From G963678445 sp963678445 (GTDB lineage Bacteria; Hydrogenedentota; Hydrogenedentia; Hydrogenedentales; G963678445): DNA of 64,000 nt. Position numbers and translations under genes: made by a program. Under the pieces are notes generated by a model. It ran no database searches, was not told where the DNA came from, and saw nothing but the letters and a program-made list of their open reading frames with translations. The stretch spans positions 4,402,001 through 4,466,000 of the forward strand of contig OY782877.1 in assembly GCA_963678445.1 (NCBI GenBank), read 5' to 3'. Below, one piece after another: positions 44,259-53,757 of this stretch (positions are counted from its first letter, which is position 1; each line of letters starts with the position of its first letter).

Positions 44259-47200
44259 ATGTCGCACATTCAAAATACCAAGCGGTACTCAGTGTTTTTG
44301 TTGGCGCTCTTTATAGCAGCAGGAGTCTTGGGCGTAGTACACGAGGCTACTGCGCTGGACACTTATTTTGCAGATGGGCTGCACTATGTGTACACGAAAA
44401 AAATAAAGATCAAGGTTCTTGGTGCAACGGTCTACGAAAATGACCTGTTGAACAAAAATCCCGAAGTAGAAGATCTGGACCAGAACGGTATGATCGACTA
44501 TGCGCAAGCCAAACTTTTGGATGGTTTGGCTGCTCGACCGGATCTGCCGGGATATCCCGCCTTGGTACAGGCCTGGAACCACAACTGGGGCGTGGTAAAT
44601 GGCTGGTTAGACAGTATTGATGCCGAAATTTTTGATATTGGTATCTATGACATGGACTATTGGGACGTTATTGATCGGACCAAGTTACACCGTGCTGTAT
44701 GCGGTTTGATTACGCTTGGCGAACCTACCGGTGTTGCTGCTGCCCAGCTCTTAGGGGAAGAACTGGGGATTACTGTTAACCCCAATGATATCGACCAATC
44801 TGCTGGCCCCTATTTAGGGGTAACCGGAGACGCCGATGGGGAACAAGTCTGCAACATGTCAGAATACATCATCCAACCCTATAACTATTCGGGTTTTAAT
44901 GTATTCGTATCTAATGCGCTCAACGCCGCTGCCACACAGGGCGGTGCAGCATGTGCAACAGACTTAGAATATAATGATGGAGCGGAACCCTCCAGTTGCA
45001 TTGATATACAGAAATGGACCAATTTCGATGGTCAGGCAACAGCTTTGTATGATGGATTGGGATACGGATGGGAATATGATGATGTAGACGGTAATGGTGT
45101 GGCCGACAGCTGGGAAGTTGGCGTAACCGCCGAAATCTTGTGTCGCCCCAGTCATCCCCATTACCAGCAAGCACGTAAGAGTTTTACAGGAAACCTTTGG
45201 CGTATAGACCATTCCAATCCCAATGCACTGGCCCAGGCGAATCGTCTGGCGCTTGCTGCGATTATGACCACCAATGCAGGATTAGCCACTAAGTTCAGAG
45301 AACTCCTCGGACTAAAACTCTATGGTAATCCCTATAAGGCAGATGGATTTGCGGTATTCGCCCCCAGTGGCGATGTGGATGATGACACATTCTCTAATAT
45401 AGCGGAATATACCCGAATTGTGAACAATGTAGGTACACGTGAGCAGTTTGTGGTCAGTGCAACATTCCCGCTAAGCATTACCGTGGATCGCTGTGTAAAC
45501 CAATGCGATGGAGATTGTGCTTCCAGTCCTTACGAATGCGTTGACTTTGATTCCAATATGCAGGCCGTGGACAATGCCCTGGAACCTTTCCGGGATAAAA
45601 TCGGTGGGTATACCTTTGCGCCCAATACGGCGGATATTAATGGTGGGCTGAATATCGAAAATGAAGAGATTTTGCCCAATGGTATTTTGGATAGCGATGA
45701 GTTTGCGTTGATTTCGTATTTCTTCTCGCATCCCGATTTGGATCTGAGTGCGAATGGAGGACCAACGGCAGCACAAGTTGCTGCGGCTTTCCAGCAGAAT
45801 CTGGCCCAGATGAATTCAGACCTGGGCGGTCCTACAGGCCTTATCCAGATGGCCGCGCCGACCCTACGCCATGTTTTGGCGGGCTATATGCTCGTTGGTG
45901 ATGAAAACTCCGTTACTATTCCGGTTACTGCCAGTACCGAAGGGGCGGCAGTAGACGATTTGAATCTGGGGATCACGCCAGTGAACCCTGATAATTATGT
46001 GTTAATGCCACAGTTCTTCGCCTTTGATGGTGACCTCGATGGAGATGGCTACACGAATCTGCAAGAATATGAATGCTTCCGTACACGGAGTCGTTGCTGT
46101 TACCTATTGGCTGCTGTAAACGCGGATATCGTACCCAGCGATGAAGAGTGTGGCGGGGGCGGTGCCGTAGACGAGATAGAACCTAACGACAGTAGTGAGC
46201 CCAGTTTCTGTCCCGATGCCGACAGCGCTTTTGACAACGAGAGCAAGCTTTTATATGAAAAGCTTGGTTTAGATTGGGATACAGCGGATGTCGATGAGAA
46301 CGGCATTATCGACAGTTGGGAACTGGGAGTCCTTGGTGCGCTCATCTGCAATGACGACTATCCAGAAAAAGAGCGTTTGCGCAACAAATATACCGGCAAC
46401 TATTCACGATTACTACATGATGATAAGTTGCCACAGATTTGGAACTGGCGTTATTCCCTGGCCGCTCTAATGACGATTAGCGATGGCTTGGCCGCCTACT
46501 TCACCTCCGCCTTTGAGTTGACAATGGCTTATCAGGCCTCCACCAAAGACGGTGTGCCTGTGTTGACTGCGGATCAGGATACGGACGGCGACGGCTATAC
46601 TAATCTGGCAGAATATCAGTGGTTACAGCATTTGCTTAGGGAACAATACATTGAGGCTGCCTATACAGCGGCGATGTTACCTAATACCCCCCAGGATGTT
46701 TCTCCGGACTACCCACAGGTTTGTCCTGTGCTCAACCTGGTAGATGTTCAGGCTGCTTGGTTGTACCGTGAATATGGCTTGGATTGGGAAACGGCGGATG
46801 TCGATGGAAACGGCATGATTGACAGTTGGGAAGTAGGGTTGACAGCAGATGTCTTGTGCAACAGCGAGAGTATCTACAATGAAGCGGCCCGTGTCCGTTT
46901 CTCCGAGAACATGACCCTGCTCTTCAGCGATCCTGAATATGCGAACCATGTGGAAGTCAGCCAATGGTCCACCGCCCTGCCAGCAATTATGGCCACCAGC
47001 AGTAGTCTGGCTGAATACTGGCGTCTGCATATAGGACTGATGTGGTACTACTTCCCAGGAAAACAAGACGATAAAGAATTCCTGGGTCCTCAATTTGATC
47101 TTGAAGGAGATGGATTGAGTAACTTGCAGGAATATAATGCGGTACAAGATGTCAGTGGTACTCGAGCCGATTATATTGCTGCAGCACAACAGGAAAAAGA

Positions 47201-48233
47201 AGATACTTGCATCCCAGATCCTTGCAACAAAACCTGTGAAAGCGAAGGAATTGATGCGGGCTTCGAAGCCGCGCTGCGTCTCATCTACACCAACGAGTTG
47301 GTGAATTTTGATCCCGATACGGCGGACGAAGATGAGAACGGCATTATTGATTCCGTGCAGGCACGACTGGTAGATCAGGTACTTGCCGATCCAACCAATT
47401 CCATCCACTGTTGCGTGCTGGATGCCTACAACTACAACCTGCCCAAGACCAATGAATTGGCGGATGTGGTCGCCGAAGTGCAGCCGATGCTCTTCCTGCT
47501 ACTACCGCGTGAAACATTTATTGCTGCACTTAATGGCCTGATGACCTTGGGTGAAGAGGCCACGATTAATATCCTCACCGAAGCATTAGCCGAAGTACCT
47601 GATATTCCCGAAATCGACCTTACGGTCTTCGACCGTAGCTCCGAACAGTATCTGGCCTTTGATGGCGATGCCGACTTGGATGGCATTTGTAACTTGGGTG
47701 AATTTAACGCCACAGGCGTCACGGGCGTCGATGATTTCGATACCTTTGTGGCCAACGCTTTAGACGATACGGTTACCAACGATGGCGGTGGTTGTCCTCC
47801 GTGTGGTGATGAAGAAGGCGAGGGTGAAGGCGAGGGTGAAGGCGAGGGTGAAGGCGAGGGTGAAGGCGAGGGTGAAGGCGAGGGTGAAGGCGAGGGTGAA
47901 GGCGAGGGTGAAGGTGGAACCACCATGGTATACCAAGCTGACACCAATGCCAACTCCTTGCTTGAGATAACCGAATTGCTTCGTCTGATTCAGTTCTTTA
48001 ATTCGCATGGTTACCATTGTGATGTTACTGGTGAAGATGGCTATGCACCAGGTGATGGTGATCGGAGTAGCTGCCTTCCCCATATGAGTGACTATCGCGA
48101 AGGTGCGGACTGGCTCATAGAGCTTTCTGAACTGTTGCGTGTCATCCAGTTCTTCAACAGCGACGGGATTTATCCCTGTGAAACTGGTGAAGATGGTTTC
48201 TGTCCAGGGATAAAGAAATCAGAGAGCAAATAA
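44259..48233 (+). CDS. secreted multi-EF-hand protein with Gly-Glu linker and dockerin-like tail
   Basis: Protein of 1324 residues. A signal peptide (SVFLLALFIAAGVLGVV) opens it. Most of the length is four or five copies of a module of about 170-250 residues that carries a calcium loop such as DVDENGIIDSWEL or DVDGNGMIDSWEV, and ends with a second loop such as DTDGDGYTNLAEYQ. A Cys-flanked linker then leads to about 16 Gly-Glu dipeptides. The tail has two units with ITELLRLIQFFNSHGYHC and LSELLRVIQFFNSDG, each followed by EDGxxPG, resembling a paired dockerin. I recall this tail from Hydrogenedentes proteomes. A role in cell-surface assembly is inferred. GAGGA precedes the ATG. Confidence 0.85.
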   Translation: MSHIQNTKRYSVFLLALFIAAGVLGVVHEATALDTYFADGLHYVYTKKIKIKVLGATVYENDLLNKNPEVEDLDQNGMIDYAQAKLLDGLAARPDLPGYPALVQAWNHNWGVVNGWLDSIDAEIFDIGIYDMDYWDVIDRTKLHRAVCGLITLGEPTGVAAAQLLGEELGITVNPNDIDQSAGPYLGVTGDADGEQVCNMSEYIIQPYNYSGFNVFVSNALNAAATQGGAACATDLEYNDGAEPSSCIDIQKWTNFDGQATALYDGLGYGWEYDDVDGNGVADSWEVGVTAEILCRPSHPHYQQARKSFTGNLWRIDHSNPNALAQANRLALAAIMTTNAGLATKFRELLGLKLYGNPYKADGFAVFAPSGDVDDDTFSNIAEYTRIVNNVGTREQFVVSATFPLSITVDRCVNQCDGDCASSPYECVDFDSNMQAVDNALEPFRDKIGGYTFAPNTADINGGLNIENEEILPNGILDSDEFALISYFFSHPDLDLSANGGPTAAQVAAAFQQNLAQMNSDLGGPTGLIQMAAPTLRHVLAGYMLVGDENSVTIPVTASTEGAAVDDLNLGITPVNPDNYVLMPQFFAFDGDLDGDGYTNLQEYECFRTRSRCCYLLAAVNADIVPSDEECGGGGAVDEIEPNDSSEPSFCPDADSAFDNESKLLYEKLGLDWDTADVDENGIIDSWELGVLGALICNDDYPEKERLRNKYTGNYSRLLHDDKLPQIWNWRYSLAALMTISDGLAAYFTSAFELTMAYQASTKDGVPVLTADQDTDGDGYTNLAEYQWLQHLLREQYIEAAYTAAMLPNTPQDVSPDYPQVCPVLNLVDVQAAWLYREYGLDWETADVDGNGMIDSWEVGLTADVLCNSESIYNEAARVRFSENMTLLFSDPEYANHVEVSQWSTALPAIMATSSSLAEYWRLHIGLMWYYFPGKQDDKEFLGPQFDLEGDGLSNLQEYNAVQDVSGTRADYIAAAQQEKEDTCIPDPCNKTCESEGIDAGFEAALRLIYTNELVNFDPDTADEDENGIIDSVQARLVDQVLADPTNSIHCCVLDAYNYNLPKTNELADVVAEVQPMLFLLLPRETFIAALNGLMTLGEEATINILTEALAEVPDIPEIDLTVFDRSSEQYLAFDGDADLDGICNLGEFNATGVTGVDDFDTFVANALDDTVTNDGGGCPPCGDEEGEGEGEGEGEGEGEGEGEGEGEGEGEGEGEGEGGTTMVYQADTNANSLLEITELLRLIQFFNSHGYHCDVTGEDGYAPGDGDRSSCLPHMSDYREGADWLIELSELLRVIQFFNSDGIYPCETGEDGFCPGIKKSESK
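47814..47914 (+). repeat. 12-bp tandem repeat encoding Glu-Gly
   Basis: Eight units of GAAGGCGAGGGT, nearly perfect, encode the Gly-Glu linker. Unit-number changes would keep frame. The reverse strand shows Ser-Pro shadow ORFs that are not genes. Confidence 0.93.
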
Positions 48234-48295
48234 GACAACGACTTGACATGCGACGTTAGACTGTACAAACAGTTTGCATGGGTCGCTTGGGATTC

Positions 48296-48343
48296 TGAAT
48301 GCCGTTCTTGCTAAAGCAGCAGGAACGGCATTCACTCTATTTA
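48296..48343 (+). terminator. terminator after the dockerin-like protein gene
   Basis: TGAATGCCGTTC (48296-48307) pairs with GAACGGCATTCA (48323-48334), followed by CTCTATTTATG. Confidence 0.7.
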
Positions 48344-48428
48344 TGCAGGTTTTAAAAATGCTCGCAGGAACTAAAAATATGAGGCAAGGCCAGGGCCTGC
48401 TCGTGCGGTTGGAGTAACTCGATCTAAA

Positions 48429-48458
48429 TTGCATTTTACTTGCGTTGTTCAGTACAAT
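48429..48458 (+). promoter_or_regulatory. promoter of tRNA-Arg
   Basis: TTGCAT (48429-48434), 18 bases, TACAAT (48453-48458). The tRNA begins 17 bases later. Confidence 0.6.
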
Positions 48459-48475
48459 CGCATACACCTTTCTGC

Positions 48476-48550
48476 GCCCCGATAGTTCAGTGGATAGAAC
48501 GACCGCCTCCTAAGCGGTAGACACAGGTTCGATTCCTGTTCGGGGCGCCA
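48476..48550 (+). tRNA. tRNA-Arg (anticodon CCT)
   Basis: Full cloverleaf: acceptor GCCCCGA / TCGGGGC, D-arm GTTC-GAAC, anticodon stem ACCGC / GCGGT with loop CTCCTAA, T-arm ACAGG-TTCGATT-CCTGT, discriminator G and encoded CCA. Confidence 0.97.
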
Positions 48551-48693
48551 CTTTTCTAATCTCTTCGCCAAGCTTTCCCCAAAAATGTGATGTGAAAAAC
48601 AAGCAGTTTGACAAATCCCCGTGCAAGACCGCACAATCAGAATGAGTATTCTGAGTTTTATATATAAACCAGTCTGGCCAAGGGGAGGGTTTG

Positions 48694-49656
48694 ATGCGAA
48701 TTGCAATTGCAGGAGGGGGACGTCTGGCCACCTCTCTTTTGCCGCCTTTGCTGGCATCTTCACATCAAGTCATTGCCATATTACAAGATGGACGCAATAT
48801 TTCTAAACGGGCGCGTTCTTTATGCACCTTACCTTTATTCCAATCTTCTCTAGCTGTTTGGGCCAGGCACCTCGATATTCCATTACTTTGGCTGCGCACC
48901 CTTTGTGAAAGTGAATTAACTCCCTTGCGCAAGCTTTCGCCTGATGTAATCCTGGTGAGTGGTTTTAGTCTTATCTTCAAAAAGGAATTACTACAACTGC
49001 CGCGTATCGCTTGTATTAACATGCATTCCTCATTGTTGCCGCGGCATCGTGGTCCCAATCCTTTTTCGGCAGTTATTATGGCAAAGGAGACTCAATCGGG
49101 AATTACCTTCCATGTTATGGATGAAGGGATTGATACGGGGCCCATTCTCCAACAAGTTGCTTTTCCACTTTCGCAGCAGGATCATCTTTTTGATGTGTAT
49201 CAGAAGGCCTGTATAACCGCAGCCCGTCATGTGGTTTCAGTAATGGACGCCATTGACCAAAAAGGAATCAAGGAAGCCTATCCCCAAGATGAAGAATGTG
49301 CGACATATGATCCTCGTTTAAGCCCAACCGATGTATGCATTGACTGGCGGCATCCTGCAAGCCAAATTGAACGTCTGATTCGCGCTACGCAGAATCCTGC
49401 CCCTTACTTCCTTTTTCGAAAACAGACTGTCTATATACAGCATGCTACATATACCCCGGTGCCAGCGGACATCGAACCCGGCAAGATTTTACAGGTGAAG
49501 CCCTATATCATCATTTCGACTGGAAAAGGCTGCCTACATATTCATTCCGCTCGTATTCACCATCCGATTCACCGCTCATGGCCGTGTTTTTGGGCCTCTC
49601 CTCATGTGGGCGAACAACTTCCCTTATCTCTAGGAGAAACACTGCATGAACAATAA
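48694..49656 (+). CDS. Fmt-like formyltransferase
   Basis: ATG 48694 is preferred, five bases after GGGGAGG. The protein has 320 residues. The N-terminal hydrolase-type domain has the formyltransferase site in INMHSSLLPRHRGPNPF (Asn109, His111) and MDEGIDTGPI (Asp). The C-terminal domain resembles Fmt, with YDPRLSPTDVCIDWRHPA and IERLIRATQNPAP. It uses 10-formyl-tetrahydrofolate. It could be methionyl-tRNA formyltransferase, but the N-terminal loop is diverged and it overlaps a glycosyltransferase gene by 11 bases, so a sugar-amine formyltransferase is equally plausible. Confidence 0.75.
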   Translation: MRIAIAGGGRLATSLLPPLLASSHQVIAILQDGRNISKRARSLCTLPLFQSSLAVWARHLDIPLLWLRTLCESELTPLRKLSPDVILVSGFSLIFKKELLQLPRIACINMHSSLLPRHRGPNPFSAVIMAKETQSGITFHVMDEGIDTGPILQQVAFPLSQQDHLFDVYQKACITAARHVVSVMDAIDQKGIKEAYPQDEECATYDPRLSPTDVCIDWRHPASQIERLIRATQNPAPYFLFRKQTVYIQHATYTPVPADIEPGKILQVKPYIIISTGKGCLHIHSARIHHPIHRSWPCFWASPHVGEQLPLSLGETLHEQ

Positions 49657-50734
49657 ACCTGGGCCCATTTATATCATTATCCCGGCATTTAACCAGCTGA
49701 CCTACTGTCGGCTCTGCATTGAATCGATACAAGCCAACACCTACTATCCCTACCATCTTATATTGGTGGACAACGGTTCCACCGATGGCGTCGCCGAATA
49801 CTTTGACAGCATCCCCAACGCAACCCTAATCCACAACAAAACCAACCGAGGATTCGCTGCCGCCATTAACCAGGGAATAGCCTGTGCTAAAGGCCCTGTG
49901 CTTTTACTCAATAGTGATACGATAGTTCCTCCAGGCTGGTTAAAACGTTTGAAAGATGCTTTATATAGCGCCGACGATATCGGTGCCGTTGGTCCTTATA
50001 CAAACAACACGGCGAGTGCCCAACAGATAGAAGACCCCACTCTTGAAAGTGTAGAGGCCCTTCCAGAGGTTGCTCGGCTCCTAGCCCAAAAAAATAAGGG
50101 ACAGGTGCTCGATGTAGCGCGTTTGACGGGGTTCTGTTTTTTAATACGAGAGGAGGTTATAAGAGAAGTTGGTCTTTGGGATGAGGAGTATGGCATCGGT
50201 AATTTTGAAGACGATGACTATTGCCTGCGCATTCTTCGTGCTGGGTACCGTCTGTGTATCGCTGAGGATGTCTATATCCTTCATTTTGGAGAATGTACTT
50301 TTAGGGGAATGGGCATAGTAGACGAAAAATTCAGGGCTCTCATTGAAAGGAATGAAGAAATTTTTTGGGAAAAACAACGCGCCACTCCCGAAGAACGTTC
50401 CAACCAAGTCCAGCAAGCCAAACAATACATAAAGCAAGCACAACAATTGCTTGAAAAAGGAGATTTTTCAACGGTTTTAACTGAACTTAAGAAAGCCGTT
50501 GCCTGCGAGCCCCATTACTACAAACCCTACCAGATTCTGGCTGAACTCCTACTGGACTATGGCAACTTGGAGAAAGCCCTTGAATATGCCAAGCGTGCGA
50601 TATTGTGTTCGATCGACGATACCAAGAGCCAAAGATTGCTATTCGAGATAGCCGAAAAATGTAATTGCCTGACAAAAATTCAGGAATGGATACAACACAT
50701 ACAAGACTCTCCGGCTAAAGAAGAAACCCGCTAA
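49646..50734 (+). CDS. GT2 glycosyltransferase with C-terminal TPR
   Basis: Protein of 362 residues. GT2 domain: YIIIPAFNQLTYCRLCIESI, ILVDNGSTDGVAEYF, NRGFAAAINQGIACAKG, LLLNSDTIVPPGWL (metal-binding Asp), and GNFEDDDYCLRILRAGYRL. It belongs with rhamnosyl/O-antigen-type GT2 enzymes. Residues about 250-360 form tetratricopeptide-like helices (QAQQLLEKGDFSTVLTELKK, LEKALEYAKRAILCS), probably for protein contact. The ATG lies inside the end of the formyltransferase gene, so both are coupled. The GNAT gene follows after 17 bp; together they form a small sugar-modification operon by inference. Confidence 0.9.
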   Translation: MNNKPGPIYIIIPAFNQLTYCRLCIESIQANTYYPYHLILVDNGSTDGVAEYFDSIPNATLIHNKTNRGFAAAINQGIACAKGPVLLLNSDTIVPPGWLKRLKDALYSADDIGAVGPYTNNTASAQQIEDPTLESVEALPEVARLLAQKNKGQVLDVARLTGFCFLIREEVIREVGLWDEEYGIGNFEDDDYCLRILRAGYRLCIAEDVYILHFGECTFRGMGIVDEKFRALIERNEEIFWEKQRATPEERSNQVQQAKQYIKQAQQLLEKGDFSTVLTELKKAVACEPHYYKPYQILAELLLDYGNLEKALEYAKRAILCSIDDTKSQRLLFEIAEKCNCLTKIQEWIQHIQDSPAKEETR

Positions 50735-50751
50735 GAAGGAATCCTTGAATT

Positions 50752-51357
50752 ATGCAACTTGAAATACGTCCCTATCAGCCAGACGACCGTGATGAATGGA
50801 TGCGAGTACATGCCATTATCATGACCCTGTCCCATGCCTGGAATTACTGTATACAAGAAAGACCACTCTACGAAGGCCATCAATCCACCAAATTAGTGGG
50901 ACTACACCAAGACAAAATTATCGCTCTCACCGATGTGCAATATGAGAACTACCCTGGCGAAGTCTGTTTTCAAAAGCAGGTGAGAAGCGGATATGTGCTT
51001 GAGTTCGGACGTTTACCCGAATATGCCGGACACCATATCGGACAACAACTTATCGACGCCACCATTATCGATGCGAAGAAGAAAGGCTTCAACCGTCTTG
51101 AATATTGGAGCCAGGATCGCGCCGCACAACGATTTTATCGCCGTATTGGACTTAAAGAAATTGGGCGTCACTACCGTTTCCGTATCAAACCGCCCCAAAA
51201 AATCACAGAGATTCTTTCCCAAGACTATATTGGACTAGAATATCTTTATGGCGCCTGTGTTCCCGAAGAATGGCCCGCCATAAAGCAGAAATATGAAATA
51301 ATCGAAAGACACCCACTTGAACCTCATATTTGCGTAGGATTCGAGCTTCTTTTTTAA
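50752..51357 (+). CDS. GNAT N-acetyltransferase
   Basis: Protein of 201 residues with N-terminal GNAT features: LEIRPYQPDDRDEWMRVHAI, YVLEFGRLPEYAGHHIGQQL (acetyl-CoA loop, G-H-H-I-G), and DRAAQRFYRRIGLKEIGRHY. The C-terminal 60 residues are extra. It follows the glycosyltransferase gene closely, so it may acetylate a sugar or protein in the same pathway. The substrate is unknown. Confidence 0.85.
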   Translation: MQLEIRPYQPDDRDEWMRVHAIIMTLSHAWNYCIQERPLYEGHQSTKLVGLHQDKIIALTDVQYENYPGEVCFQKQVRSGYVLEFGRLPEYAGHHIGQQLIDATIIDAKKKGFNRLEYWSQDRAAQRFYRRIGLKEIGRHYRFRIKPPQKITEILSQDYIGLEYLYGACVPEEWPAIKQKYEIIERHPLEPHICVGFELLF

Positions 51358-51437
51358 AGGGGTAACTAAGCGATGCTATACCTAGGCTTTATAGCAAAAA
51401 AAAATCCCAAAAACAGACAAATTTTTTGAGGTTTTAG

Positions 51438-51466
51438 TTGACATTAACCCCCGTAATTTGTTATCT
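51438..51466 (+). promoter_or_regulatory. promoter of tRNA-Gly and tRNA-Lys
   Basis: TTGACA (51438-51443), 17 bases, TTATCT (51461-51466). The tRNA-Gly begins 16 bases later. Confidence 0.75.
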
Positions 51467-51482
51467 TATGTTCACCAGTTGA

Positions 51483-51557
<75 letters not shown>

Positions 51558-51568
51558 TTTTCTTTTTT

Positions 51569-51644
51569 GGGCCGTTAGCTCAGCTGGTAGAGCAGGTGAC
51601 TCTTAATCACAAGGTCGGGGGTTCGATCCCCTCACGGCCCACCA
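51569..51644 (+). tRNA. tRNA-Lys (anticodon CTT)
   Basis: Acceptor GGGCCGT / ACGGCCC, D-arm GCTC-GAGC, anticodon stem GGTGA / TCACA (end pair G-A) with loop CTCTTAA, T-arm GGGGG-TTCGATC-CCCTC, discriminator A and encoded CCA. Confidence 0.96.
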
Positions 51645-51659
51645 TACTAAGATGATACT

Positions 51660-51704
51660 AAGCCTCAGTGACGTGCATAGTCGCTGGGGCTTTTGTTCTT
51701 TTTT
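51660..51704 (+). terminator. terminator of the tRNA-Gly/Lys unit
   Basis: Imperfect hairpin AAGCC-CAG-GAC / GTC-CTG-GGCTT followed by TTTTGTTCTTTTTT. Confidence 0.65.
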
Positions 51705-51856
51705 GAAGATCTGTCCATTAGCCGTTTTTCTTTTCTGAGCGCGTCTATGTTGACTCTGTGGCTACAGCAATGAGATGATAGCCTTTTTTGAGGCGGAGTT
51801 CTGCAAGGATAGCTTCAAGGCAGATGAAGTAAACGCATTTATGCGGAGGTATATAT
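51705..51856 (+). promoter_or_regulatory. thiC leader, no TPP riboswitch recognised
   Basis: The leader has a weak hairpin GGCTA-TAGCC near 51771-51797 followed by T6, which could be an attenuator. The thi-box landmarks (CTGAGA, ACCCTTTGAACCTGA) are absent. Confidence 0.4.
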
Positions 51857-53722
51857 ATGTCGAGCGCGATTTCCCCGAGAAAGGTTTTTGCGGAGGGCGG
51901 TGAGTCTATTATCACGCGAAAGCCCTTTCCGCAGTCGAAAAAGGTCTATATTGAGGGAAGCGATCCGTCTATTCAGGTGGCCATGCGGGAAATCTATCCA
52001 TCATCTGAGACGGGAGAGGAGGCGCAGGAATCACTCCTGACGGTGTATGATACCTCGGGGCCCTATACGGACCCTAATGTGGAACTTGATGTCTGCAAAG
52101 GACTTGCACCACTTCGGGAAGCGTGGATTAAAGCGCGGGGAAACGTGGAGGAGTTGCCGTCGGTATCGTCGGCTTATGGTCGTACACGCGAGGAAGACCC
52201 AGGTTTGGCGTCTGTGCGTTTTCAGCGTACCCGCAAACCGTTGCGTGCGGTGGCGGGCAAGGGCATTACCCAAATGTATTGGGCGAAGCAAGGGGTGGTG
52301 ACGCCGGAGATGGAGTATATTGCGATTCGTGAGAATATGCGTGCGGAAACGGTGTTGGAAACATTGCGCAAGCAGCATCCCGGGCATGATTGGGGGGCGA
52401 ATCTGCAACCTTTTATTACCCCGGAGTTTGTGCGGGATGAGGTGGCACGGGGACGGGCGATTATCCCTGCGAATATTAACCATCCTGAAGTGGAGCCGAT
52501 GGTCATTGGTCGGAACTTTCTGGTGAAAATCAATGCTAACATTGGCAATTCCGCTGTATCTAGTTCGATTGAGGAGGAGGTGGAGAAGATGGTATGGGCG
52601 ATCCGTTGGGGTGCGGACACGGTGATGGATTTGAGTACAGGGCCAAACATTCACGAAACACGGGAGTGGATTATTCGTAATTCACCCACACCAATTGGCA
52701 CGGTACCGCTGTATCAGGCATTGGAGAAGGTGGATGGTTGTGCAGAGGATTTGACGTGGGAGCTGTTCCGCGACACCTTGATTGAGCAGGCGGAGCAGGG
52801 GGTGGATTATTTCACCATTCATGCCTGTGTGTTGTGGCGTTTTGTGCCGATGACGGCAAAGCGTATGACGGGAATTGTCAGTCGCGGTGGTTCGATCATG
52901 GCCAAGTGGTGTCTTGCGCATCACCAGGAGAATTTCCTGTACACCCATTGGGATGAAATTTGTGAAATCATGGCAGCCTACGATGTTGGGGTTTCGATTG
53001 GTGACGGGTTGCGTCCGGGTTCGATTTACGATGCCAATGACGAGGCACAGTTTGCTGAGCTGAAGGTGCAGGGAGAATTGACGAAGCGTGCCTGGGAATA
53101 CAATGTGCAGGTGATTAATGAGGGGCCAGGCCATGTTCCCATGCACATGATCAAGGAAAACATGGAGAATCAGCTGAAGTGGTGTCATGAGGCGCCCTTC
53201 TACACGCTGGGCCCCTTGACGACGGATATTGCACCCGGGTATGACCATATTACGTCGGCTATCGGGGCGGCAATGATCGGTTGGTACGGCACGGCCATGT
53301 TGTGCTACGTAACGCCCAAGGAGCATTTAGGCCTGCCAGACAAAAATGACGTGCGTGAAGGCGTGGTGGCCTACAAATTGGCGGCGCATGCTGCGGATTT
53401 GGCCAAGGGGCATCCGGGAGCGCAAATTCGGGACAATGCTCTGAGTAAGGCGCGTTTTGAATTCCGTTGGCAAGATCAGTTTAGCCTTTCCCTTGACCCG
53501 GAACGGGGACCGGAATTTCATGATCAGACTTTGCCGATGGAAGGGGCGAAGCTGGCCCATTTCTGTTCCATGTGCGGCCCCAAGTTTTGTTCCATGCGCA
53601 TTTCCCAAGAAGTGCGTGACTACGCACAAAACAAAGGAATTGATGAAAAAGAAGCCCTGGAACAGGGAGCTCGTGAAAAATCCGACGAATTTCGTCAAAA
53701 AGGCGGTAAACTTTACCAGTAG
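51857..53722 (+). CDS. thiC: phosphomethylpyrimidine synthase ThiC
   Basis: Protein of 621 residues with GGAGGT before the ATG. The ThiC core is clear: TQMYWAKQGVVTPEMEYIAI, RAIIPANINHPEVEPMVIGR, VKINANIGNSAVSSS, ATDTVMDLSTG-type segment DTVMDLSTGPNIHE, and PLYQALEKV. The C-terminus carries the non-canonical radical SAM cluster motif FCSMCGPKFCSM (C-x2-C-x4-C). It converts aminoimidazole ribotide to HMP phosphate in thiamine synthesis. It stands alone, with no other thi gene near and no obvious TPP riboswitch. Confidence 0.97.
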   Translation: MSSAISPRKVFAEGGESIITRKPFPQSKKVYIEGSDPSIQVAMREIYPSSETGEEAQESLLTVYDTSGPYTDPNVELDVCKGLAPLREAWIKARGNVEELPSVSSAYGRTREEDPGLASVRFQRTRKPLRAVAGKGITQMYWAKQGVVTPEMEYIAIRENMRAETVLETLRKQHPGHDWGANLQPFITPEFVRDEVARGRAIIPANINHPEVEPMVIGRNFLVKINANIGNSAVSSSIEEEVEKMVWAIRWGADTVMDLSTGPNIHETREWIIRNSPTPIGTVPLYQALEKVDGCAEDLTWELFRDTLIEQAEQGVDYFTIHACVLWRFVPMTAKRMTGIVSRGGSIMAKWCLAHHQENFLYTHWDEICEIMAAYDVGVSIGDGLRPGSIYDANDEAQFAELKVQGELTKRAWEYNVQVINEGPGHVPMHMIKENMENQLKWCHEAPFYTLGPLTTDIAPGYDHITSAIGAAMIGWYGTAMLCYVTPKEHLGLPDKNDVREGVVAYKLAAHAADLAKGHPGAQIRDNALSKARFEFRWQDQFSLSLDPERGPEFHDQTLPMEGAKLAHFCSMCGPKFCSMRISQEVRDYAQNKGIDEKEALEQGAREKSDEFRQKGGKLYQ

Positions 53723-53757
53723 CGCTATTTTTTCTACCAGTATGAACCTGATTTTCA

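Noticed and set aside
47814..47914. CRISPR array
   Set aside because: The units are tandem with no spacers and lie in frame inside a coding region; no array was found elsewhere.
47432..47970. Ser-Pro, Thr-Leu and Lys-Ala repeat ORFs in other frames and on the opposite strand
   Set aside because: Shadows of the 12-bp Gly-Glu coding repeat.
51705..51856. TPP riboswitch before thiC
   Set aside because: ATGAGATGATAGCC was considered as a CTGAGA-like box, but the second conserved segment is missing.
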